NCBI RefSeq assembly: GCF_000003855.2
Contig: NW_003101681.1
Location: 1,551,532-1,615,531, forward strand
Direction of reading: 5' to 3'
DNA: 64,000 nt
Source: Blastomyces gilchristii SLH14081
Taxonomy: Eukaryota > Ascomycota > Eurotiomycetes > Onygenales > Ajellomycetaceae
Shown here: piece after piece, positions 45,143 through 56,851 of the stretch
Layout of the letters: each line of letters starts with the position of its first letter
How positions within the stretch are numbered: position 1 is the stretch's first letter
Translations under genes and position numbers: made by a program
The notes under the pieces: generated by a model
Told to the model about the DNA's origin: nothing
The model's input: the letters and a program-made list of their open reading frames with translations, nothing else
Databases searched by the model: none

Positions 45143-45418
45143 TGTGGCGGGCTGCGCCTGATCAATCATATAGACTATTCTGTTACACTTCACAGATTCC
45201 TACTGCTCCATTCTCAATCACCGATCCTCAGCCGCCATGAACGCGTACAAATTCTCCTACTCCGAAGCTTCACTGCATATTCCACCACATACATGTATAA
45301 ATATTCACTTCAATTGCTGACTCTCACACTTTCTCTTTCTTTTTCTTCTTTAATGTTTTTCTCTTTATTATATAAGATCTATATATTATACTGCTCTATT
45401 CAGTGTAGGCTTCTTACA
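45143..45418 (+). repeat. C3 5' LTR
   Basis: 276 bp, TGTGGCGGGCTGCGCC to CTTCTTACA. The outer left end keeps CpGs; the inner right end reads CAGTGTAGGCTTC where the outer end of the 3' LTR keeps CGGTGTAGGCCTC. Confidence 0.9.
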
Positions 45419-46980
45419 CTAGAAAAATGTTTATTATCTTCTTATTAGAAATGATTATTCATGTATCATCTTCTCATTAGAAACAATTATTTATTAAGAA
45501 GATATTCAAACATATAATAATATATAAGAAAGAGAAACACAGTTAAGCAGATATTAAGTTCTCAGATAGAAGCTTGCTTATCAGTCACTCTAACTCTGTA
45601 ATAAGATCTTATAAGAGAATGTCAGTAAAAGATCTGAGAGTTCTGACATCTCAGATGTATAAGATATTTATATGATTACACTTCTTCAGATATCAGAGAT
45701 CTTATATTTAACAAATAATATAATCATATCTAATGATAATATGAGAGAACTCTTAAATACAAGTATAGAAGTGATATCACAGTGACTCTGAGTAATATTG
45801 AAATTACAACAGTAACAGATAGCTGATATACATACAACTCAATAACTTCAATACAAGGAAATTTAATAATTAACTCAATAAGAAACTCATACAATTTCAA
45901 CATCTATAGAATTGAATATAAAAGCACTGAAAGAATGCTTAGATACTTTCATACATTTCAATACTTCTGATCTCACTCTCTACTCATCATAAAGAATGAA
46001 AATGCTTACAAAACTGAGTGAAGATGAAGATGTCATCAGTTTATTAATTAATTAAGATTGATATATCAATGAATGATTAAAGAATCACATAAAACAGAAG
46101 TTTTATTCATGAATAAAAGCATATGAATCAGTGTTATGAATATCTGATAATATTATCAAATATCTTAATATTCTGTTCTGAGACACTATTATATAACAGA
46201 AAGTGTTAGATTGATTACAGAGTGTCTAACAGAGAAACACTTCTCTTTCAATATTTATTTCTGACTTTGACATCAAGATTCTAGAAGCAGATGATCAATC
46301 TTGAGAGAATTGAATAAAGATTAGCATGCTTAAGAAGATATTAACTTTCAAACTCTTACAGGCTCTTGTAAGTGTAGATAAAGACTAGACTTATGAAGAT
46401 TTCTGCATGTAACTCTGAATATTGAATGATTATCTTATCAAGCTCAAGAGTATACAGAACAGTGATAGAAGATGTTATACTTATATACTTACACTGAAGA
46501 ATAACAATGATGCAGATATTATAAATTAAGTAGACTTAAATATCTATATATAAGCAAGAGTCTCTGCTGTTCAAACAGACTTCTGAGTTCCTGAGATCAC
46601 TTCTGAAGAAGTCATCAACTGATATTAATAAGAAGTGTGCATCAACTGTAACTGATCAGAACATATTGCTTTCAACTGCTGATCAGTCTATGTGCCTTCT
46701 CACTTAAAGAATGAATCAGCACCTGTCCGCGCCAATCACATTGCAGTGAAGGAAGATTTGAAAGATAACTATAAGAATACTCTGATAAAACAGAGAAAAG
46801 ATTAGCTTCTATTCAAATTCATAAACAGAAGCTTGAAAAGATCAGATGACAATGATTTGAAGAGAAAATAACAATGAACATGATTCTTGTATCTACTGTA
46901 ATTGATAACATGTATAATATAAAAGCTATGATAAACAGTGATCTATGTTATTATACAATAATTAAATCTTTACTTGTAAG
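45419..46980 (+). pseudogene. C3 Gag
   Basis: Counterpart of C4 gag: helical acidic stretch, then KQESLCCSNRLLSS/SLRSLLKK-type segment near 46550-46640 and a Glu/Lys-rich end. No zinc knuckle is visible. Stops throughout. Confidence 0.6.
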
Positions 46981-49900
46981 ATATTACAATCTTCAGTGTA
47001 TTCTCTTATCAAAACCCTGACTCCTTGTAGAATTTGATGACTCAAAAGACATTTATACCTGTTATATGATGAAGTTGACTATAGATGTGAGAGAACATCA
47101 ATATGAAGATATCTATATATATATAAAGTTGATAATATTGATTACAATCTTATGTTAGAACTTGTCTAACTATCTGAACAAGGCATCTTATTAAACACTT
47201 GAAACAGAAGCGTGATATTCTCTAATAATAATAGAATTCACAAAGATAACATTTACAAGATCATAAATCTGACACAGATCTCTGTTAACATGTATAAAAT
47301 ACTCTAAAAAAGAAGTTACTGATAGTAGAATTATATGACAATCTATTATTATTATTATTATTATTATTATTCTTTCATTATACTCATATGCAAGCAGAGC
47401 TTATGATGAGTCCTTGCGTGATGTTAAATACAGGTCAAGTGTTGATTATACAGAAGGAAATACAGGTGTTGAGACCACGCCAAGATAACAAGAACATAGA
47501 AAAATACAAAGAAGTGACAATTAGATACATGTGATAATAACTTCTCAGCCCAGGAACATAGAGTGATTCATTGAAGTGATTTGTACATCTCTGTATTTAT
47601 TAGAAACCTGAGGTGCTTGAGTTCCGGATTTAATGTATCCCCTGTGGGTTTCAAACCCACGCGCCTTGATTTCCCACGCCAAGGCACTACTGAGTGGCCG
47701 CATTAATCATTCAGTCACTGAGACTATGACAATCTATTCTATCAGTCTGATTAATATTAAAAAGGCTCTAGAAAAGTTATTTCATATTATAATAATAGAT
47801 TCTCATACAAAACTCTCTTAATAATATCATGAATATCTAGATATCTTCTGATAAAATAATATTATAAATATACTCTTCTTACAAGATTCTGAAGTGAATC
47901 ACAGTATCAAGTTAGACAAGAAAAATAATAAGAATCTTAAATCATTATAAGACTCTCTTTACAATATATTCTGAGATGAACTTCTTCTTCTTTGAAAGAC
48001 ACTTAATAATCTATTGAATAAAGAATTCATATGTATTAGTAATTCTTCTACTGTGATCTCTATTCTCTTTGCAAAGAAATCAGATGAAGAACTCTGATTC
48101 TGTGTAGACTATTGAGAACTGAATAGAATAACAAAGAAAGACTGCTATCTGCTATCTCTTATTAATGAAACTCTAGCTTGTATTGAATAAGCTCAATGAT
48201 TTATAAAACTAGATGTCATTACTGCATTTTAGAAAATTCACATCACTGAAGAAGATGAGTGACTTACAGCATTTCAAACATAATATAATCTTTTTGAATA
48301 AGTAGTTACTCTCTTTGAACTGACTAATACTCTCAGTACATTTCAGAAGTATATTAACTGAGCACTTTAAGATTTTCTTGATGAATTCATATCTACATAT
48401 CTTAATAACATTCTCATCTTCACTAATGAGTTCAGACAAGAATATCAAGAACATGTATAAAAAATATTATAATAACTATAAGAAGCAGAACTACTGATAT
48501 ATATTAATAAGTATAATTTTAAAGTCAAGAGTATTAAATATCTAGGTTTTATTATAGAAGCTGATAAGAGAATTTGAATGAATTCTGAGAAAGTCTCTGT
48601 CATTCTTGAATGAGAAGCTTTATATACTGTGAAAGATATATGAAGCTTCTTGAATTTACTAACTTTCATCAGTGATTTATATGAAACTTCTCAGATATTG
48701 TGAGATTACTTACAGAACTCATTAAAAAGAACTCAGTATTTCAGCAATCAGCAGACACTGAAGCTGTATTCACACAGATAAAGAAGACATTCATTAATAC
48801 TTCTCTGCTAATGACATTTGACTCTGATTGTAAAACAGTTATTAAAGCTGATTTCTCTGACTATATAATAGAAGAAGTGATATTGTAATATAATAATAAA
48901 GATGTTCTATAATCATGTGTCTTCATATCTAAGAAACTGAGTTTTACTGAATGCAATTATGAGATCTATGATAAGAAACTTCTCATAATTGTATACTATC
49001 TAGAAGAATGAAACTTCAAACTCTGAAGTGTCTCTGAATTTGAGATAATCACAGATTATAAGAATCTCAAGTACTTTACAATTATCTGTAAACTTATTAA
49101 ATAATAGATATGATAATCTGAATTTCTAAACTGGTTTCATTTTATGATACACTACTGCCTCAGCAGTCAGAACTCAATGACAGATACTCTCTTATAATAA
49201 GAACAAGATATATTACTTAATATGACAGATATACACTGAATAAACTGAGAGCACTGACTCTTAAATCTGAAGATATTGATTAATCAAGATAGAATAACTT
49301 ATGACACTATACACACTTCTCTGATTAGAACACTCTCTCTTCAAACTGTCACTGATATCAATATTCTCACTTCTTCTACACTGAATGAACTGTGATATAT
49401 AGTAGCTCAGACTGATAAACTTCTTCAGACTCTCACTGAAGCAGTATATTAAGAAGTATCTTAATTTTCTTCAGAACTATGTATAAGAATCAATATCTTA
49501 GAATATTTAATTAATAACAATAATACTTTATAATTCTGTAAATGATGCTGAGTCTCTCACTCTGAACTCTTATGCATCTGAATAATACAAGAGATGCATG
49601 ATTTGTATATAACTGATTATTCAGGCTGTGAATAACTGTATAGAATAATCTTCTAAGAGTTCTACTAATCTGAGATATTAAACAGCATCAGATACTTCAT
49701 CTGAAACTGTAATTACTATTCTTCTATTATCTTATAAAAGAACTGTAGAAAAGATCTACTGAAATTACTTAATATCTCTGATAGAATCTGATAAGATATA
49801 GTAATTAACTTCACTATTAATCTATCTGAGAGTAAGAGTTGTAGAAACATTCTGATTATCATGAATTGATTGAGCAAAGATATAATATTGAAATCTTGTA

Positions 49901-50579
49901 ATAAGATGAATACTGAACAAGTCACTGAAGCTTTTCTATAAAATCTATTCTATTAGATATATGAATTACTGAGATTTATAGTATTAAATCAGAGCTGTTA
50001 ATTTGTGAGTACTCTCTGAACAAGAATCTGTCAAGTTCTCAAGATTATATATTATCTGTAAACTGTCTATTACTCTGAGACTGATAATATATTAAAATAG
50101 ATAATTTAGACAGTGAAGAATTATCTTTGTAAGTTCTATAATTACTTATAAGATAATTAGTATAATCTTCTTCTGTATGCAGAGATTGCTATCAATAATC
50201 AAGATGTTATTTCAACAGATATAAGCCTGTTCTTTCTTACATATGAATATCATATGAAAGTGTTGAATCTTCTAGAGATTACACAGTTTATACTGAATCT
50301 CTGCAGTTCAATTCAGATCACTGATAATATAGTAATAAAGCTCTGAGATGTCTGTAACTGAGTAGAGGCCTTTATAATAACTGTGAAACAAGATCAAGAA
50401 AATCAAATCAATATCTGATAAGATTCTGCAGAGTAGTATAAGATAGAAGATCTTATATGATTGAATCTTAAAAATATACAGATCATATGTTCATCTTATA
50501 CACTAGATTACTATTACATTAGATATAAAGTGATAGAAGTTCTAGATAGTCATAACTACTGTCTTAACACATCATCGAA
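46981..50579 (+). pseudogene. C3 Pol, split by a SINE and cut by the gap
   Basis: Protease/linker 46981-47346, RT 47740-48700 with DELRF.VDY (~48080), FFELTNTLSTFQKYI (~48310-48355) and the catalytic box YLNN at 48398-48409 (both Asp lost). RNase H runs 48760-49210 (open piece 48700-48888, TVIKADFSDY). Integrase runs 49560-50200. The C-terminal piece from 50461 (LKNIQIICSSYTLDYYYIRY) runs into the gap. The codons written across the Ns are not real. Confidence 0.82.
47347..47724 (-). mobile_element. SINE copy 5 (in C3 pol)
   Basis: 378 bp, reversed, duplication TATGACAATCTAT at 47334-47346 and 47725-47737. Confidence 0.92.
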
Positions 50580-50901
50580 NNNNNNNNNNNNNNNNNNNNN
50601 NNNNNNNNNNNNNNNNNNNNNNNNNNNNNNNNNNNNNNNNNNNNNNNNNNNNNNNNNNNNNNNNNNNNNNNNNNNNNNNNNNNNNNNNNNNNNNNNNNNN
50701 NNNNNNNNNNNNNNNNNNNNNNNNNNNNNNNNNNNNNNNNNNNNNNNNNNNNNNNNNNNNNNNNNNNNNNNNNNNNNNNNNNNNNNNNNNNNNNNNNNNN
50801 NNNNNNNNNNNNNNNNNNNNNNNNNNNNNNNNNNNNNNNNNNNNNNNNNNNNNNNNNNNNNNNNNNNNNNNNNNNNNNNNNNNNNNNNNNNNNNNNNNNN
50901 N
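50580..50901. other. Assembly gap (322 N)
   Basis: Unknown bases. The left flank is the C3 integrase C-terminus and the right flank is inside the C3 3' LTR, so the missing part should hold the chromodomain, polypurine tract and LTR start. Beside it two C LTRs stand in inverted orientation, which may explain the gap. Confidence 0.99.
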
Positions 50902-51050
50902 ATATAGACTATTCTGTTACACTCACAGATTCTACTGCTCATCTCAATCATCAATTCTCAGCTACTTCATTCTCAATCATCAATTCTCAGCTGCTATGAA
51001 CACGTATAAATTCTCCGCTCTGAAGCTTCATCATATACATCATCACATAC
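50902..51050 (+). repeat. C3 3' LTR, first piece
   Basis: Family C LTR from ATATAGACTATTCTGTTACA on, with an internal duplication of a CATTCTCAATCATC-like unit. It ends with the C4 target duplication CATAC (51046-51050). Confidence 0.82.
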
Positions 51051-51359
51051 TGTAAGAGGCCTACGCCGAATAGATCGGTATTATATTGATAGGTCTTATA
51101 TAACAAAGATAAAAACGTTAGAGAAGGAAAGAAAGAGAAAGTGCAAGAATCAGTGATCAAGATAAATATTTATATGCATATGTGATGGCGTACGCGGTGG
51201 AGCTTCAGGGTGGAAGAATATACACGCGTTCATAGCGGCTGAGGATCAGTGATTGAGAATGACTGAGAATCAAAGCATATGTGTTTGAGAATGAAGTGAT
51301 TGAAATCTGTGAAGTGTAACAGAATAGTCTATATAATTGATCAGGCACAGCCTGTCACA
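51051..51359 (-). repeat. C4 3' LTR
   Basis: 309 bp. The left outer part keeps CpGs (CCTACGCCGAATAGATCGG, GGCGTACGCGG); the right part is depleted (GACTGAG, CAAAGCATATGTG). Confidence 0.94.
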
Positions 51360-51399
51360 TTAGCTCTCTCTTTCAGAAGCAGTTTTCATCAGTCAAGAG

Positions 51400-54300
51400 T
51401 CACTGTTTCAGATAACACAGAACTCAGAGTTCAGATTGATTAATCATAGTTAACTCATTTCACAAGATATTATCAGCTGTGATCACAGAGTCTCTTATTG
51501 AGAATATTCTCAATCTCTCACTCAAGCTCATTATCTTCTTCTATAATGTCTGATAGCTGTCAGTCAGAAGTCAGTTGAGAAGAGAATGAATCAGTGACAG
51601 CATGATGAAGCAAGCTTGTATAAAATACATTATGAATCTCTGATAATGTGTCAAGACAGTAGTTGTGACTATCTAGAACTTCTATCACTTTATACTTGAT
51701 ATGACAGTAATCTAGTGTACAAGATGAACATGTGATTTGTATGTTTTTAAGATTCAATTATATCAGATCTTCTATCTTATATTGTTCAGCAGAGTCTCAG
51801 TAAACATTGATTTAGTTCTCTTAATCTTGTTTTACAGTTATTATGAAGACCTCTGCTCAATCACAGGTATCTCAGAGCTTTATTACTATATTATCAGTGA
51901 TCTGAATTGAACTGTGAGAATCTGATATGAACTGTGTAATCTCTAGAAGATTCAATACTTTCATGTAATATCTGTGTGTAAGAAAGAACAGGCTTATATC
52001 TATTGAAATAGCATCTCAACTGTTGATAGTGACTTCTGTGTGTAGAAGAAGATTATACTAATTATCTTATAAGTAATTATAGAACTTACAGAGATAATTC
52101 TTCATGATCTGAATTGTCTGTTCTGATACATCATCAGTCTCAGAGTGATAGACAGTTGATAGACAGTGTGTAATCTTGAGAACTTGACAGATTCTTGTTC
52201 AGAGAGTGCTCATGAATTGACAGCTCTGATTCAATACTATAGATCTCAGTAATTCATGCATTTAATAGAACAGACTCTGTAGAAAAGCTTCAGTGACTTA
52301 TTCAGCATTTATCTTATTATAAGATTTTAATATTATATTTTTACTCAGTCAATTCATAATGATCAGAATGTTTCTACAACTCTTACTCTTAAATAGATTA
52401 ATAGTGAAGTTAATTACTACATCTCATCAGATTCTATCAGAAATATTAAGTGATTTCAATAGATCTTTTCTACAGTTCTTTCATGAGATAATAGAAGAAC
52501 AGTGATTACAGTTTCAGATAAAGCATCTGATACTGTTTAATATCTCAGATCAGTAGAACTCTCAGAAGATCATTCTATACAGTTATTTACAGTCTGAATA
52601 ATCAGTTATATATAAATCATGCATCTCTTATATTATCTGAGTGTATAAGAGTTCAGAGTGAAGAACTCAGTGTTATTCACAGAATTGTAAAGTGTTATTA
52701 TCATCAATTGAATATTCTGAGATATCAATTCTTATACATAGTTCTGAAGAAAATCAGAGTGCTTCTTGATATACTACTTTAATAAGAGTCTGAAGAAGTT
52801 CATCTGTCTAAGCTGCTGTATGCCACAGTTCATTCAGTGTAGAGAAAGTGAAGATATCAATAACAGTTCTAACTGAAGAAGTATGTATAGTGTCATGAAC
52901 TGTTTCATCTTGATCAACTAGTATTTTCAGATTCAAGAGCTAATGCTCTCAATTCATTTAGTGAGTATCTGTTATATCAGATGACATATCTTGCTCTCAT
53001 TATAAGAGAGCATCTGTTATCAAGTTCTGACTATTAGAACAGTAGTGTATTGTAAAATGAAAGCAGCTTAAGAACTCAGATCATCACATCTGTTATTCAG
53101 TGAGTTTATAAGTAGTTATGAAGTATTTGAGATTCTTATGATCTGTGACTATCTCAAATTCAGAGATACTTTGAAGTTCAGAGTCTCATTCTTCTAAACA
53201 GTGTATAATTATAAGAAGTTTCTTATCATAGATCTCATAATTGCATTCAGCAGAACTCAGTTTCTTAGATATGAAAGTACATGATTATAGAATCTCTTTA
53301 TTATCATATTATAATATCACTTCTTCTATTATATAGTCAGAGAAATCAGCTTCAATAACTGTCTTACAATCAGAATCAAATATTATTAGTAGAGAAGTAT
53401 TAATAAACATCTTCTTTATCTGTGTAAATACAGCTTCAGCATTCACTGATTATTAAAATACTGAGTCTTTCTTAGTAAGATCTGTAAGTGATCTCATAAT
53501 ATCTGAGAAGTTTCATATAAATTGCTGATAGAAGTTAACAAATCTGATGAAGCTTCATACATTCTTCACAGTATACAGAGCTTCTCATTCAAGAATAGTG
53601 AAGACTTTCTCAGAATTCATTTAAATTCTCTTATCAGCTTCTATAATAAAACTCAGATACTTGATACTCTTGACTTCAAAATCACACTTATCAATATCTA
53701 TCAGTAGTTCTGCTTCTCATAGTCATTGTAATATCTTTCACACATATTCTTAATATTCTTTTCTGAATTCATCAGTGAAGATGAGAATGTTATCTAGATA
53801 AGTAGATGCAAACTTATCAAGAAAATCTTGAAATACTCAGTTAATATACTTCTGAAATGTACTGAGAGCATTAGCCAGTTCAAAGAGTGTGACTATTCAT
53901 TCAAAGAGGCTATAACATGTTTGAAATACTGTAAGTCATTCATCTTCTTCAGTAATATGAATCTTATGAAACACAGTGATGATATCTAGTTTTATAAATC
54001 ATTAAGCTCATCTGATCCATGCTAGAATTTCATTGATAAGAGATAAGAGATATCAATCTTTCTTTGTCAATCTGTTCAGGCCTTGATAGTTCACACAGAA
54101 TTGAAGTCTCTTATCTGATTTCTTTGCAAAGAGAATAGAGGCTGTGATGAAAGAGTTACTAATGTGTATAAATTCTTTATTCAACAGATTATTGAGTGTC
54201 TTTCAAAGAAGAAGAAGTTCATCTCAGAACATGTTATAAAGAGAGTCTCATATTGATTCAGAGTTCTTATCATTCTTTTTCTCTAACTTGATACTGTGAT

Positions 54301-54850
54301 TCACTTCAGAATCTTGTAAGAGAAGTATGTTCATAATATTATCTTGTCAGAAGATATCTAGATATTCATGATATTATTGAGAAAGTTTTGTATAAGAATC
54401 TGTTATTGTAACACAGAATAACTTTTCTAGAATCTTTTTGATATTGATCAGACTGATGAAATAGATTGATATATGATTCTGCTATCAGTGAATTTGTCAG
54501 TAACTCTGTCAGTGATTTTAATGATGACTTCTTTTTCAGAGTATTTCATACATGTTGACAGAGATCTGTGTCAGATTCATAATCTTGTGAATGTCATCTT
54601 TGTGAACTCTATTATTATTAGAGAATATCAAGCTTCTGTTTCAAGTATTCAATAAGATACTTTGTTCAGATAGTCAGACAAGTTCTAATATAAGATTATA
54701 ATCAAGATTATCAACTTTGTATGCATAGACATCTTTATATTGATGTTCTCTCACATCTATGATCAGCTTCATCATGTAACAGATATAAACATCTTTCAGA
54801 TCATCAAATTCTGCAAGAAGTCAGAGTTTAGATAAAGAAATACACTGAAG
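51400..54850 (-). pseudogene. C4 Pol
   Basis: Sense-strand order from right: protease/linker 54850-54400, RT 54200-53560 with catalytic box YLDN at 53789-53800 (second Asp lost), RNase H 53480-52950, integrase 52700-52000. The C-terminal open piece is 51560-51757 (NIQITCSSCTLDYCHIKY, VLDSHNYCLDTLSEIHNVF), leading to a chromodomain-like end at 51400-51560. The Cys residues in this piece correspond to Arg in relatives (CGN to TGN), a CpG signature. Confidence 0.82.
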
Positions 54851-54959
54851 ATTATAATGTCTTACAACTGAAGATTTTATCATTACATAGTAATATAGAT
54901 TACTGTCTATCATGGTCTTCATATTATACATGTTATTAATCACAGTAGATATAAGAATC

Positions 54960-56270
54960 ATATTTATTATCATTTTCTCTTCAAATCATTGTTGTTCAAC
55001 CTCTTTAAGCTCCTGTTTACAAATTTGAATAGAAGTTAATCTTTTTCCTGTTTCACTGAGACATTCTCATAGTTATTCTCTGAATCTTTCTCTAATGTAA
55101 TATGATTGATGTGAACAGATGCTGATCTTTCTCTTGAGTGTGAAGGTATATAGATTGATCAGCAGTTGAAAGCAATGTGTTCTGATCAGTTATAGTTGAT
55201 ACACACTTCATATTAATGTCAGTTGACAACTTCTTCAGAAGTGATCTCAGGGACTTGAAAGCCTGTTCAGACAGTGAAGACTCTTGCTTATATGTAGACA
55301 TTTAAGTCTACTCAATTCATGACATCTGCATCATTGTTATTTCTCAGTACAGATGTATGAGTTGCTGAGATGTAATGTCTTCTGTCACTGTTCTATATAT
55401 TCTTGAGCTTGATAAGATGATCATTCATTGGTCAGAGCTGTGTGTAGAAGTCTTTATCAGTCTGATCTAAATCTGTGCTTATAAGAGTCTGTAAGAGTTT
55501 GAAAGTTAATATCTTCTTGAGCATGCTAATCTTCATTTGATTCTCTCAAGATTGATCATCTGCTTCTAGAATCTTGATGTTGAAGTCAGAAATGAATGTT
55601 GTAAGAGAAGTATTTCTCTGTCAGATACTCTGTAATCAATCTAATACTTTCTGTTTCATGACAGTGTCTTAGAACAGAATATTAAGATGTTTCATAATGT
55701 TATCAGGCATTCATAACACTGATTCACATGCTTTTATTCATGAATGAAACTTCTGTTTTATATAATCTTTCAATTATTCATTGATATACTAATCTTGATT
55801 AATTAATAAACTAATGATATCTTCATCTACACTCAGTTTCATGAGCATTTTCATTCTTCATGATGAGTAGAGAGTGAGATCAGAAGTATTAAAATATATG
55901 AGAGTATTTAAGTATTCTTTTAGCACTTTTGTATTTGATTCTGTAGATGTTGAAATCATATGAGTTAATCATTGAATCTCTTCATATTGAAGTTGTTAAG
56001 TTGCATGCATGTCTGCTATCTATTGCTGTTATAATTTCAACATTACTCAGAGTCACTGTGACATTATATCTATACTCATGTTTGAGAGTTTCATATTCTC
56101 ATTAGACATGGTTATATTGATTGTCAGATATGTAATCATATTCTCATACATCTGAGTGTCAGAACTCTCAGATCTTTTACTGACATTCTCTTGTAAGATC
56201 TTATTCTCTTTGTAAGATCTTGTTACAGGGCCAGGGTGACTGACAAGCAAGCTTCTATCTAAGAACTCAG
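54960..56270 (-). pseudogene. C4 Gag
   Basis: Open pieces 56053-56250 (N-terminus, VSHPGPVTRSYKENKILQE) and 55092-55301 (QESSLSEQAFKSLRSLLKKL). No CCHC knuckle recognised. The coding start is probably near 56270. Regions between are broken by stops. Confidence 0.65.
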
Positions 56271-56406
56271 TGTCTGCTTAACTGTGTTTTCTCTTTCTTA
56301 TGCATTGTTATGTGTTCAGATATCTCTCAATGAATAATTATTTCTGATGAGAAGATAATGTGTGAATAATTATTTTCTAATAAGAAGATAATGAATATTT
56401 TTATAG

Positions 56407-56715
56407 TGTAAGAGGTCTACACTGAATAGATTGATATTATATTGATAGGTCTTATATAACAAAGATAAAAACATTAGAGAAGAAAAGAAAGAGAAAGTGT
56501 GAGAATCAGTGATTGAGATGGATATTTATATGTGTATGTAATGGTGTACACAGTGGAGCTTCGGGGCGGAAGAATATACACGCGTTCATAGCGGCCGAGG
56601 ATCAGTGATTGAGAATGGCCGAGAATCGGAGCATACGCGTTTGAGAATGAAGGTGTTGGAATCTGTGGAGTGTAACGGAATAGTCTATATGATTGATCGG
56701 GCGCAGCCCGCCACA
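56407..56715 (-). repeat. C4 5' LTR
   Basis: 309 bp. Left inner part depleted (TCTACACTGAATAGATTGA); right outer part keeps CGGGGCGG, ACGCGTT, GCGGCCGAG and GCGCAGCCCGCC. An ORF of 82 codons here is LTR sequence, not a gene. Confidence 0.94.
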
Positions 56716-56720
56716 CATAC

Positions 56721-56846
56721 ACATATAAATATTCACTTCAATTGCTGACTCTCACACTTTCTCTTTCTTTTTCTTCTTTAATGTTTTTCTCTTTGTTATA
56801 TAAGACCTATATATTATACTGATCTATTCGGTGTAGGCCTCTTACA
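56721..56846 (+). repeat. C3 3' LTR, second piece
   Basis: Continues the LTR after C4, from ACATATAAATATTCACTTC to GGCCTCTTACA. It is followed by CAGAG and then C2. Confidence 0.86.
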
Positions 56847-56851
56847 CAGAG

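Larger units (their letters stand above)
51051..56715 (-). mobile_element. LTR element C4, complete, inserted in the C3 3' LTR
   Basis: 5665 bp with two 309-bp LTRs (51051-51359 and 56407-56715) and target duplication CATAC (51046-51050 and 56716-56720). No insertion inside. It gives the reference layout of family C: LTR, gag, protease, RT, RNase H, integrase, chromodomain, LTR. It is the youngest of the nested C copies by position, yet also heavily mutated. Confidence 0.94.
45143..56846 (+). mobile_element. LTR element C3 (Gypsy chromovirus), inserted in C2
   Basis: 5' LTR 45143-45418; 3' LTR in two pieces (the part right of the gap to 51045 and 56721-56846) because C4 is inserted in it. 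Duplication CAGAG at 45138-45142 and 56847-56851. The interior holds gag and pol on the plus strand, a SINE at 47347 and an assembly gap at 50580-50901. Confidence 0.88.

Noticed and set aside
50461..50954. Long ORFs on both strands at 50461-50907 and 50556-50954
   Set aside because: They run through the N gap; only the first ~39 codons on the plus strand are real C3 integrase sequence.
56474..56722. 82-codon minus-strand ORF
   Set aside because: Lies wholly in the C4 LTR; no conservation of the frame in other C LTRs.
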